A program made the translations under genes and the position numbers. The notes beneath the pieces were generated by a model that made no database searches, was not told the DNA's origin, and saw nothing but the letters and a program-made list of their open reading frames with translations. 64,000 bases of DNA from positions 36,913,501-36,977,500 of the forward strand of contig CP136898.1 in NCBI GenBank assembly GCA_034359265.1. Reading direction: 5' to 3'. The stretch is from Canna indica (taxonomy: Eukaryota > Streptophyta > Magnoliopsida > Zingiberales > Cannaceae). Positions 54,259 through 64,000 of the stretch are shown here, piece by piece (positions within the stretch are counted from its first letter, which is position 1; the number at the start of each line of letters is the position of its first letter).

Positions 54259-55827
54259 TTGCCACCTTCCCCTGAACGACAATGGCCAAAACCAATCAAT
54301 CCAACCTCACGGTCTGCTCCGCTATTGGAAGCTGCATGTACCCGTGTTGCTCCATTATTGGAAGCTGATGTACCTGTGCTGAAGTCTGCTACTCAGGCTC
54401 TTTTCCATGGCGAACTCAACATCTTCTTGAGTTCCAAGTCAGATAACTCTAACCCTCACATTGGTGCTTTCATTGATTCTATATTTGAGAAGCAGAGTTA
54501 GATCAGTCATATACTATGGAAACAAGATCTCATACTGTGACAAAATAAGTGAAATTGTTATAAGAATCAAGTGCTCGCCATGATCAAGTTCTAGGATCTT
54601 TGTAGACCAATCTAGAAACACAACAACAAGCAATCGAAGCTCAGCAGAAATTATTATAGACAATATATTCACAGATTAGCCTCTTAAATAATCAAATGGT
54701 ACAATTGACAAAAATGAAATCAGGATCGATCAGATCTGGAGGAAATGTTAATCTTCACCCTGGTCGGTGGAGAGTAGTAACAAGAGGAGAGGAAGGGGAG
54801 GAGGATGAATTTCCATTTCCTCCCAAACCTCCTCAGGTCGAATTACACATCTTTAACGGAATCGATGCAGAAGAATGGATTGCTTCACCCGAAGATTTCT
54901 TCGAGTTTATGCAATGGAAGATCAACATTGAGTAACTATGGCCTCTTTTCAAATGGAAGGTTTAGCAAGAAGATGGTTTCAATGGATGCAGCATAGGAAA
55001 CAATTGGCTGGGTGGAACCATCTAATCAACACAATTCGGAAACATTTTGAACCCACAGATCTAGAGTCGCCCGAAGGCCAATTAACAAAGTTGATCAAGA
55101 TTGCCAAAGTAGAAGAATACGAGAGCCATTATGAAGAATTGGCCTTACGCTTGTCAAATTTGTCTGAGTTGTTCATGGTCAATTGCTTGATTTCGGGGCT
55201 AAGGTCAAATATTAGGAGTTAGGACTGAGGTATTAGCGACTCAACCAACCTCCATGCATGAAGTTGTGACTCCAGCTAAAAGATATGAAGCTAAGATTGC
55301 AGAAAGCCATAAGTTTTCAGGACACGACTTCATGTCAAAAGGATCAAGACTATTGCCAACACCACGTAGAGGAGTTCTGTCAGCATGAAACAAAATCAAT
55401 AAGTTAGCAAACACGGCAACAACAGTATCGTCTAGGCCTGTTCCATGAAAAAATACTTCGGCAGAGGCTCAAAAGAGACAAGACTAGGGCATGTTCTACT
55501 ACTACGTATGATGAGAAGTATGCTTGGGGGCATAAATGTAAGACCCCACAACTATTTATGATGGATGATGAAGTAAGTGATGATGAAAGTAATGAAGAGG
55601 CACAAGAGATACAATCAAATCCAATAGACGAAGGAAGAATATAACATTCTTTAATATCCTTTAATGCAATTAATGTCGGGGTGTTTCTCCTCGATGACAC
55701 TGAGATTCAAAGGTTGCATTCGCAGCAAGGAAGTACAAGTGTTGTTGGATGGAGGGAATGCTCATAATTTCAAGCAACCATGAACCAAAATTTTCAGCCC
55801 CTTAGCCCATGATGTAATCATCAAATC
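54259..55827 (+). pseudogene. Ty3/gypsy gag and start of protease, plus strand
   Basis: Gag pieces: PQVELHIFNGIDAEEWI (54830-54885), MASFQMEGLARRWFQWMQHR (54938-55000), HFEPTDLESPEGQLTKLIK and YESHYEELALRLSNLSELF. Further on, at about 55710-55770, a protease-like LLDGGNAHNF is readable out of frame with its neighbours. Stops occur at 54933, after ISGLRSNIRS (55221) and beyond. The element is interrupted at 55827 by solo LTR D. What follows on the other side (57021) is pol on the opposite strand. Confidence 0.8.
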
Positions 55828-57020
55828 TGCTGGCCTAAGGTTTTCAACCTTGGTCAGCATCTTGATTTTGATGATAACAAACTTATTCTAATGAGTTTAT
55901 TAAGTATTTGAGTTCAGGTTGATGGAACAATACGCGTGCAAACTTCGTTCGAAAAATACCAAGAAACGTCAAAAATGACTCCGACGACGATCGCGTAGAT
56001 TCCTAGAATTAGAAATAGAAATTAATATAATATGCCTCTAGGATATCAACCCAAACCTGATTGTAATATATTCCAAGTCAAAACTTGAAGGCGAAACCCG
56101 GAAATGAACATCGCGCGACAAAGCAACAAATCCTTGGTTTCGACTGATGGGCAGTCGAGGGTTGGTCGACCGGCTCATCAGCTGGCCATCGATCGGTGGA
56201 GCTCGTAAATGAACAAAATGCTCCAATCGCTCGGCCAGTCGACCGACCTTTGGCCGGCCATGGACCGAGCGGTGCCAACCGGCAATTTTTTGCCCATTGC
56301 AACGGTTCTTTTTGGCCTCCTCCTCTTAGATTATAAATAGGAGTCCTATAACAACCTCCCTACCTCTCTTAATATTCATTGAGTCCATCCTAAGAGATTT
56401 TAAGCCTAAAGGAGTTGATCTAAAGCCCTAATCTCCATTTTCATACTCTCAATCTCTCATTACTTCATCAAGCTTGTTTTCACTGAGTAATTCACATACG
56501 AAGCCTTGAAGTGCAAGGAGGAGATGCGTTGGAGCTTCATCAAATTTGTTTTTATATTTAAGCTCCATTACTTGTGTTTTACATATTGTTTTCTTGCTAC
56601 TTGTATGTGTGTAAGTGTAGGTGTAGTGTACACCTAGGGTTCCTTTGTAATTGAGTGTTTTTGCTAGAGAATAGGTGTTGAGGCCTGTCTTTAGGGTTGA
56701 GGGATAAGTCCTCATTGTATTCTTAGAAAAATATTCAAGTTATAAAGAGGAGTGGTTAGAAATCCTTGGTGAGGAACCAATGTAGTGGAGTAGGCGGGAG
56801 TGGCCGAACCACTATAAATCGTCTTGTTTGCATTGCTATATTATTTGCTTGATTGATCCTTAATTGTGCACAATTTAATTGTAATCACATCTAGTCGCAC
56901 TTAGGATCGATAAACTTGAATCGAATTGTTGAGTTGATTAAAATCGAAAAGAATTCAATTGAACTTAAAACTACCTTCACACTATTCATCCCCCCTTCTA
57001 GTGTGGACATTCACCCAACA
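55828..57020 (+). mobile_element. Solo LTR D, Sirevirus-like (1193 bp)
   Basis: Starts TGCTGGCCTAAGG (second T of TGTT changed) and ends TTCACCCAACA, with the 5-bp target duplication AAATC at 55823-55827 and 57021-57025. It has few CGGTCGACCG-type palindromes (56130-56275) and a TATA-like TTATAAATAGGAG at about 56330. No internal domain remains, so it is a recombination product. Confidence 0.9.
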
Positions 57021-57025
57021 AAATC

Positions 57026-59500
57026 ACGTGTCAGCTTCTTCTTACGTTGTTGGCCCCCAACTGGTGATTCGAATGCTCCCGCCCTGACAAGACCTGCTTC
57101 TACGTTCTTTTCTTTTTCGAACATTTCCGATTCACATGTGCTGCTTGTGACAATGCTCCCTTGTGCCAGACGAATATTGTCCTCAAGGTTAATAGAAGAG
57201 GCTTCAGTTCCTATTTCTTCGATCATCTCCTCATAGCGACTCATCTTTGATTGCGTCCAGTTCTCCGACCCCTTCTGTGAAAGGTCCCAATAGTGGGATA
57301 GGAGAATCCTATAACTCCGATTGCCCTTTGCATGGTTTGAGCTTGGAGACATGGAACATTGGGTGTAAAATTACTGAAGCCAACAAGTCCACCTTGTGAG
57401 CGACAACACCGACTTTATTCATAATTCGAAAAGGTCCGAAAAATTTCGAGCTCAATTTATGATGCTTTTGAAGTCGTGAAGATAGTTGTTAGTAAGGTTG
57501 CAATCTGATGTACACCCAATCTCCTATTTTATAGTTGATCTCTCATCGGTGTTGGTCTGCTTGAGTCTTCATTCGCTGCTGCACTTGAAGCAGATTTGCT
57601 TTAAGATGCTTCAAAATCTCATCCCTCTTTCCCATTTTTTTCTCCACTATATTGTTAGTCCTAGATCCCGCAACATATCATAATAGAGTTGGAGGATCGA
57701 GCCTATATACTTCCATGAAAGGCGTCATCCCTGCGGAAGACTGGTAGTATATGTTATACCAGTATTCAGCCCACGACAAATATTTCTTCCAAGTTTTGGG
57801 CTCGTTGGATGCGAAGCTGCAAAGATACATCTCTAAGCAACGATTTAGTTTCTCCATTTGTCCATTCGTTTGGGGATGTTAAGTTGAGCTGAACTTGAGT
57901 TCTGTCCCCTGTAGTCGCGCGAGTTCCTTCCATATTTCCCCAACGAAACGGTAGTCTTGATCGTTGACTATGGATCTGGGAACACCGTGCAACTTAATAA
58001 CTCCATCCACTATGGCTTCTGCTACCTTCTCACTCATATAGCTCCATGGCAAAGCCAGGAAGTGCCCATTTTTGGTTAACCTATCTACTACCACCAGTAT
58101 GTCGGTCTTCCCTTTCGACGACAGCAGGTTAGTGACAAAACCCATTGCAATGTCTTTGAAGACCTCCTCAGGGATTGGTAATGGTTGTAGTAACCCCACT
58201 GGAGATAACTATTCGACTTTCATTCTTTGACAGACTTGACGTTCTTTGACGTAGGCTTCTACATCCCTTCGCAATGCCTTCCAGTAGAAGCTCGCTGCTA
58301 TCCGCTGGTAAGTTCGATCAATTCCAAAATGGCCGCCAACCACTGAATGGTGGTATTCCCTCAATATTGTGGAGCGTATTGTTTATCCTCTAGTACCAAC
58401 ATCTTTTTCTTGTACATTATAATTCCATTTTGTACTACGAAGCGACCACTATCTTCTTTTCCATGTTCAACGTCCGCCTGTAGCTTCACAGCTAAGGATC
58501 TTCTTGATTGGCTAGTTTGATATCCTCTAAAATACCATATGTTGGTTGTATCAAAGCCATACATTGGTCGGAGAATTGCCAAGATAAAGTATCAGCTACC
58601 ATATGCAGCTTCCCAGCTTTATAATTTACTTCAAAATCGTAGCCTAACAACTTACTTAACCATCTTTGTTGCTCCAGCATTTGGATTATTTGAGAAGGCA
58701 TTTCCTTAAGAGCTTGTTGATCCGTGATAATAGTGAATCATCCACCGAGCAGATACTATCGCCACTTCTTGGCGGCCTGAGTAATTGCTTACATTTCTCG
58801 ATGATATGTAGACACAGCCTAAAGGCGAGGAGATAGCTTCTAGCTGAAATAAGCCACCATATTCCCATTTTGGGTTAAGACCATGCCAATGCCCACCCTC
58901 GATGTGTTTGTCTCCACTTCAAATCTCTTACTGAAGTCAGGTAGGGTTAAAATGGGAGCTCTACTCAGCCCCTCCTTAAATTGCTCAAATGCTTGTTGAG
59001 CGCTACCCATCCAGTTGAAGTCACCCTTGTGTATCAGGTTGGATAGAGGTGTTGCGATGCTGGCGAAACCTTTAATGAAGTGACGATAGTATTCCGCCAA
59101 CCCCAGGAAGCCCCTTACTCCTCGGATGTCCGTTGACCAGGGCCATGACTGAATAGAAGCTACCTTACTCGGGTCAACCAACAACCCATCTACGGACAAA
59201 AAATGGCCTAGGTACTCTATAGTGGAACACCCGAAAGAACACTTAGCTTGATTTGCTACCAAGCTGTGATGCTGAAGTATCTGCAAAACCATTTCCAAAT
59301 GTCTCAGATGTTCACTGTAATTTCCATAGCAGATGAGGATCTCGTCAAAGAAAACCAACACAAACTTGCGAAGATATGGCTGAAAAATGCAATTCATCGT
59401 GGCCTGGAAGATTGAAGGAGCGTTTGTTAACCCGAATGGCATAACTAGGAATTCATAATGTCCTTCATGGGTTCTAAAAGCCATTTTTGATACATTGGAA
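57026..59500 (-). pseudogene. Ty3/gypsy pol, minus strand: RT, RNase H, integrase, C-terminal region
   Basis: Read leftward from 59484: RT with [19 protein letters not shown] and VLVFFDEILI (the YxDD-type site is FFDE, so it is inactivated), EYLGHFLSVDGL, then RNase H with AGKLHMVADTLSWQ (about 58600). Integrase is AMGFVTNLLSSKGKTDILVV, HGVPRSIVNDQDYRFVG (58199-57879) and the out-of-frame continuation YHPQTNGQMEKLNRCLE. The C-terminal region KLSSKFFGPFRIMNKVG and HPMFHVSKLKPCKG (about 57440-57310) is the usual end of chromovirus-type integrase. The RT N-terminus is cut at 59500 by LTR E. Many stops. Confidence 0.85.
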
Positions 59501-59505
59501 GCTAC

Positions 59506-61008
59506 TGTTGGGATAGAAATAAAAAATGTAGCGGAAAAAGCAATTTAAAAAAATCCAAACTATCCAGAAATCAGCGATCTACTTTGGCAATCTTTAAGAA
59601 ATTCAATCGACGAGTAGAAGGAGAAAATATACCTTATACCGCGGATAGTACGGATGCTCCTATCACCGATTCAAGACACACACGTGCACGGCCTCCAACA
59701 TAAGTCCACACCAAGCGCCTCGCAACAAAGGGGCAGCGAACACCGGGACTCGTTATGGCTCAACGGAGAGGCAATCTCAACCCTGAAACACACCAAGGTG
59801 AAGCCGGCCCTTCCACCAAGAACCGAGCACCAAGAGGGAGAAAAAGGAGATGAGAAAACAACGAAACGAGAAGGTAGATGAAGGAATACCTCGCTGTCCT
59901 TGGACTCCTTCAAGAAGGTGAAGTAGGCAGCACACCCAAGAAGAACACACCTTCGATTTGGCTTCACAAAACCAGGGATGGAGGATCTTGATGGCTGGCC
60001 ACCCATGGAGATGAAGAGGGGTTCTTGGGAGCATTTCTCTTCAAGAAGCTTCTCAAGAATCCAAACCTTAATCTTCTCCAAGATGAATAACTAATTTTCT
60101 TAACCCCATTGAAGGAGGTTAGGCCGGCCACCTATTTATAAGGGGCATAGGCGGCTACCAAGGTACACCCGCCCCGCCCCCCCCTTTAAAACCTCTCCCG
60201 GAAATTCAAAATTCTGGAGTTTGCCTCCAACACAATGATTTATAATTAATTTGAAGTTAATTAAATCCAAATAAATATAAACTTTAATTTATCTCTATAA
60301 ATTAAGAGTCTATTAACATGAATGATAATTATCTAAATAAACCAATCCCCTAAACAATAGGAAATAGGTTTATCTAAATAATTTAAATTCCTATTAATTA
60401 ATATCTATTATTTTATGATTTATCTTCATAAATTAAATTCTATTAATTAGGATTTATCCAAATAAATTAATTGGTTAGGCTCATGGTTAGAGACTAATTT
60501 TTCCATCATGTATATTTGATTCAAAATCAAATTGCAATCCCTGTCAAGTGGTTAATTAAATATTTAATTCATAATTAAATTTAGTCAAATACATAAAATA
60601 TTATAATGTGTCAATCTCTACAAGTTAGGGATGCCCTACAGATTAGGATTATTGAGGAACTCTTTTCTCGCGCATTCGTTCCTATAGGAAATATCTTTCC
60701 TATCATGTTCGTAAATGAGATCTGTGATCGAGTTGCAGCATGTCCATGCTAGCAGACATATAGGGCCGTATTCGGACTTTATCTCATAGGATTCGTTACG
60801 ATGTTAGCCTGTTGTATGTGACCCATTGGGCCCCACACTAAGCCCGCAGTGAGTTGTGCATAACGGAGAATCAGATTCGATAGAACGGCTTCTATTCGAA
60901 TCTCACGAGCCTCCACTAAACCCCTTTAGTGTGGTCGTGAGAGACTCCACTCACAAGTCAAGATTGATGTCTAGCAACGTATCATGACTATCCAGATAGT
61001 GAGGTTCA
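59506..61008 (-). mobile_element. LTR E, another copia-like LTR on the minus strand, truncated
   Basis: The plus-strand edge TGTTGGGATAGAAAT (59506) corresponds to an LTR end TCTATCCCAACA on the minus strand. A minus-strand TATA box in CCCCTTATAAATAGG (about 60133-60147) supports an LTR promoter. The GC-rich open frames at 59650-60080 have no known motif and belong to the transcribed leader. Its upstream end is lost where element F is inserted at 61009. Assignment to an LTR rests on the ends and the TATA box. Confidence 0.6.
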
Positions 61009-62261
61009 TGTTGGTCGAATACCCACACTAGAAGGAGGGGTTGAATAGTGTTGGGTGAATTTTAATTTCTATTCGATTTCTTTTGAGTTTAATTTCTAAT
61101 GCAATCAAATTGATCACTCAACTAAATTACGATGCTTGACAAGTAATAATTAGACAATAAGCACAATCAAAATAAGCAACGCAAAGACAAGTAATTATAG
61201 TGGTTCAGCCAACCGCCTATTCCACTACCTTGGCTCCACACCAAGGATTTCTAATCAGATCCTTTATAGACTTTATGTTTCCCTTTGAATACAACAGAGG
61301 ACTCGCTTCTCAAACCTTTGACAACTCCTCAAACCTATTCACTTAGGCAAAACACAATTCTATGAAGAAAACCCTAAGTGTTTACACTAGCACACCTTGC
61401 AAGCTAATAATGACGATTACAATTTAAAAAATGATGAAGAATGACAAGAAGGAGCTAAAAATGAAACCACAAGTGTGAGCTCCTTCCGAAGCCTTCCAAG
61501 TCTCCAACTCTTCAAAATGGTGAGCTCAAATCGTTGCTGGAGTTGAGACGAGAAGATCGCTTGAGGATGATGAAACTACCGGCAAAGCAAGCGAGCACAA
61601 ATCAATATTTGAAGACTTAAATATCTCTTTGGAGTGCGCTAATGATCATTAAGATTGTTTAAGAGAGGTTGGTGAGGGGTATTTATGACCCCTCACTCGG
61701 CACATCACTCCAACGGGCATTTTTCTACCCGTTGGACACTGATCGGTTGATTATCGGTCGATCGTTGATTGACCGATCGATCGACTGCCCAGTGATCGTT
61801 GGGCTACTGCCCTTTCTCAACCACATTCAGTCGACCAACTGGTCGACCGAATTGGCTACTACCAATGTTCGCCTTTGTCCGGTCGATCGACCGGTTGATC
61901 GAAGTGATTACTACCAATATTTTGCCTCGTTCGGTCGACCGAACCTGGGTTGAGACTATTTTTTTAATTTGTTTTGTTGCGCGCTTTGTTCCCAGGTTCC
62001 ATTAACAAGTTTTGACTTGGATAATTACAAGTAGGCTTAGGATGAGTTCTTAGGGTTATATTATATAGAATCTACTTGGTGATCTATGAACTCTACTCAA
62101 TTTACATCTGAGCCTTTTTGATGATTTTTGTGTTTCTCCAAGCGAAGTTCATCAAAATAGAGATCGTAACCTCAACCTGAACTCAAAACACATCTATTAG
62201 ATACATATTTTGTTATCATCAAAATAGAGATCGAAACCTAGGGGGAACCCTTGGGCCAACA
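61009..62261 (-). repeat. 3' LTR of Sirevirus-like element F (1253 bp)
   Basis: On the minus strand it starts TGTTGGCCCAAGGG at 62261 and ends GTATTCGACCAACA at 61009. It contains a palindrome array (61740-61945) and GGTCATAAATACCCCTC (TATA, about 61675). Confidence 0.88.
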
Positions 62262-62275
62262 ATCTCCCCCTTTTT
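62262..62275 (-). promoter_or_regulatory. Polypurine tract of element F
   Basis: AAAAGGGGGAGATT on the minus strand directly abuts the LTR. Further tracts are seen as CTCCCCCTATC at about 62372 and CTCCCTATC at about 62408. Confidence 0.8.
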
Positions 62276-62689
62276 GATGATGACAAATACAATATGAAAT
62301 TCTATAAAACTCTAAGTATCATTTGTGAGTTTGAGTTAAGACATGCACAACCTATTTTGCAACTTGACATATGCTCCCCCTATCAATATGCATATCATGC
62401 TTATAACTCTCCCTATCTATATGCATCATAAAACACATGTTACCTTTTTTTTTCTCCCCATTTTGACATCAATCAAAAAGGGCAAGAACTAAGGTACTTT
62501 TAATGAGTTTCATCAATAAAACCGAGAAAATCATAAAACCGAGTATCATCTATCACTATAGTCCTTCCTATCAATGTAAACCTATAGAAGACAAACATCG
62601 ATAAGTCACAAAGCCTCATTACAAGATAATACATAAGTGTGATGATACTACATGAAATGTAATTTTTTCAAAAGGCATGTAAATTTTGA

Positions 62690-64000
62690 AAGTTTAAACA
62701 CTTGGAAAAGCACAAATCCCTAATTGCATTCTTAAGTTTGTAAAGCTTTCTTCACTTAAGGGTTTTGTGAATATATCCGCAAGTTACTTGTCAGTGGATA
62801 CAAATTCCACGGATATATTTCCCTTAGCTACATTATCCCTAAGAAAGTGGTGCCTTAGATCAATGTACTTGGTCCTAGAGTGTAAAATTAGATTTTTTGT
62901 TAAATTAATTGCACTAGTATTATCACAATGTATGGGTATACATGAATACTTAAGTTCATAATCTAAAAGGGTTTGTTTCATCCAAAGGACTTGTGCACAA
63001 CAACTAGCCGCAACGATGTATTCCGCTTCGATAGTTGAAAGTGCAATCGAGTTTTAGTTTTTTGAAAACCAAGAAACAAGACTCATCCCTAGGAATTGAC
63101 AACAATCACTACTGGTTTTTCTATCTACTTTACACCTGGCAAAATCGGCATCCAAAAAGTCAATTAAATCGAAAGATACATTACATGGATACCATAATCC
63201 TAAGTCAATCGTGCCCTTCAAATATCTCAAGATGTGTTTGACCACACTTAAGTGGGATATTTTAGGAAAAGATTGAAACCTACCACATGCACAAATACTA
63301 AAATGATATCGAGTCTACTTGCAGTTAGATAGAGAAGGCTACCGATCATACATCGATATCATTTTTCATCTACCTCTACACCATCTTCATCTTTATCAAA
63401 CATAATGGATGTGCTCATTAGTGTAGAAGCTATGTTGTCTTCATTCATCCCAAATCTTTTGATAAGTTTCTTTGTGTACTTGGCTTGATTTATGAATATC
63501 CCTTTGTTGGTTTGCTTGATTTAGAGACCAAGAACGAAGGAAAGTTCTCCCATCATGCTCATCTCAAACTCTCTTGCATGCACTTTGCAAACCACTTACA
63601 AAACAATTCATTAGTAGCACCAAATATTATATCATCAACATAAATTTGCACAAGTAAAATATCATTTCCATTATTTTTTATAGAAAGAGAAATATAAACT
63701 TTTCCGCTAAAGCCTTGATCAATCAAAAATGTGGAAAACCTTTCACACCAAGCCCTACCTAGGGGCTTGTTTTAAGGCATATAAAGCATTTTTAAGTTTA
63801 AAAACATGATTTGGAAACTCAAAAACTTTCAAATATGGGGGTTGTTCAACATAAACTTCTTCATCGATAAAACCATTTAAAAAGACACTTTTAACATCCA
63901 TTTGAAAAAGTTTGAATCCTTTAAAACTAGCATCAGCCAAAAGCATGTGAATTGCCTCTAATCTAGCTATGGGAGCATAAGTTTCATTATAGTCTATTCC
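62690..64000 (-). pseudogene. Sirevirus pol of element F, RT and RNase H (5' part outside the window)
   Basis: Read leftward from the window edge: NETYAPIARLEAIHMLLAD, FKGFKLFQMDVKSVFLNGF, YVEQPP, LKQAPR (63946-63755), LLVQIYVDDIIFGATNE (63660-63600), HILRYLKGTIDLGLWYPC and DADFARCKVDRKTSSD (63245-63054), WMKQTLLDYELKYS, CDNTSAINLTKNLILHSRTK (62981-62784), then a stop before the final ADIFTKPL block at about 62760. Stops and frameshifts are scattered (for example after LKQAPR and around 63550-63300). It is very close to the matching part of element A. Confidence 0.88.

Noticed and set aside
57026..59500. Integrated pararetrovirus
   Set aside because: RT and RNase H alone could suggest it, but an integrase with the HPQTNGQ-type motif and the chromovirus C-terminal region follow, and no movement or coat protein is seen. 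It is a Ty3/gypsy element.
59650..60081. Host gene on either strand near 59.9 kb
   Set aside because: Open frames on both strands in a GC-rich stretch, but it lies between an LTR end and an LTR TATA box and shows no domain.

Overview
The window looks like a repeat-dominated intergenic stretch of a flowering-plant nuclear genome. One gene is certainly complete: a GC-rich leucine-rich-repeat receptor-like kinase with one 70-bp intron (31950-34005). A mitochondrial-processing-peptidase beta-type gene contributes its last three exons at the left edge (640-1187). The GC-rich coding sequence beside AT-rich flanks, the Sirevirus load and the long Tekay-type LTR suggest a monocot; this is inference.

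The rest is nested transposable elements. At 3.4-19.8 kb a family 'X' LTR fragment is split by a 3.4-kb solo LTR (TSD TTGAG). That LTR is split by a reverse-oriented CACTA transposon, which in turn is split by a second CACTA transposon (TSD AAA) carrying a tnp2 transposase and a TnpA-like gene. From 20 to 30 kb lie a minus-strand Sirevirus remnant and a PIF/Harbinger transposon (TSD TAA) holding a truncated Ty3/gypsy pol. Two hAT-like miniature elements and one CACTA-derived miniature element flank the kinase gene.

From 35.6 to 64 kb the sequence is built mainly from Sirevirus-like Ty1/copia elements. Element A is nearly full length but decayed. Element B is truncated. A second LTR-A/LTR-B junction at 46977/46978 is best read as a duplication. 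Element C has a 2.5-kb noncoding 3' domain. D is a solo LTR (TSD AAATC), and F runs off the right edge. Their LTRs share arrays of palindromic CGGTCGACCG-type motifs. Between them sit LINE 3' sequence, one frameshifted exon of a PDR-type ABC transporter, and a gypsy element with gag on one strand and pol on the other.

Apart from the kinase gene, and possibly the peptidase 3' end, nothing here appears functional. Every transposon coding region seen has stops, frameshifts or deletions. The features of most interest are a hairpin of about 190 bp upstream of the CACTA transposase that is retained in both copies, the ordered palindrome units in the Sirevirus LTRs, the duplicated LTR junction, and the pseudokinase-like sequence of the receptor kinase.
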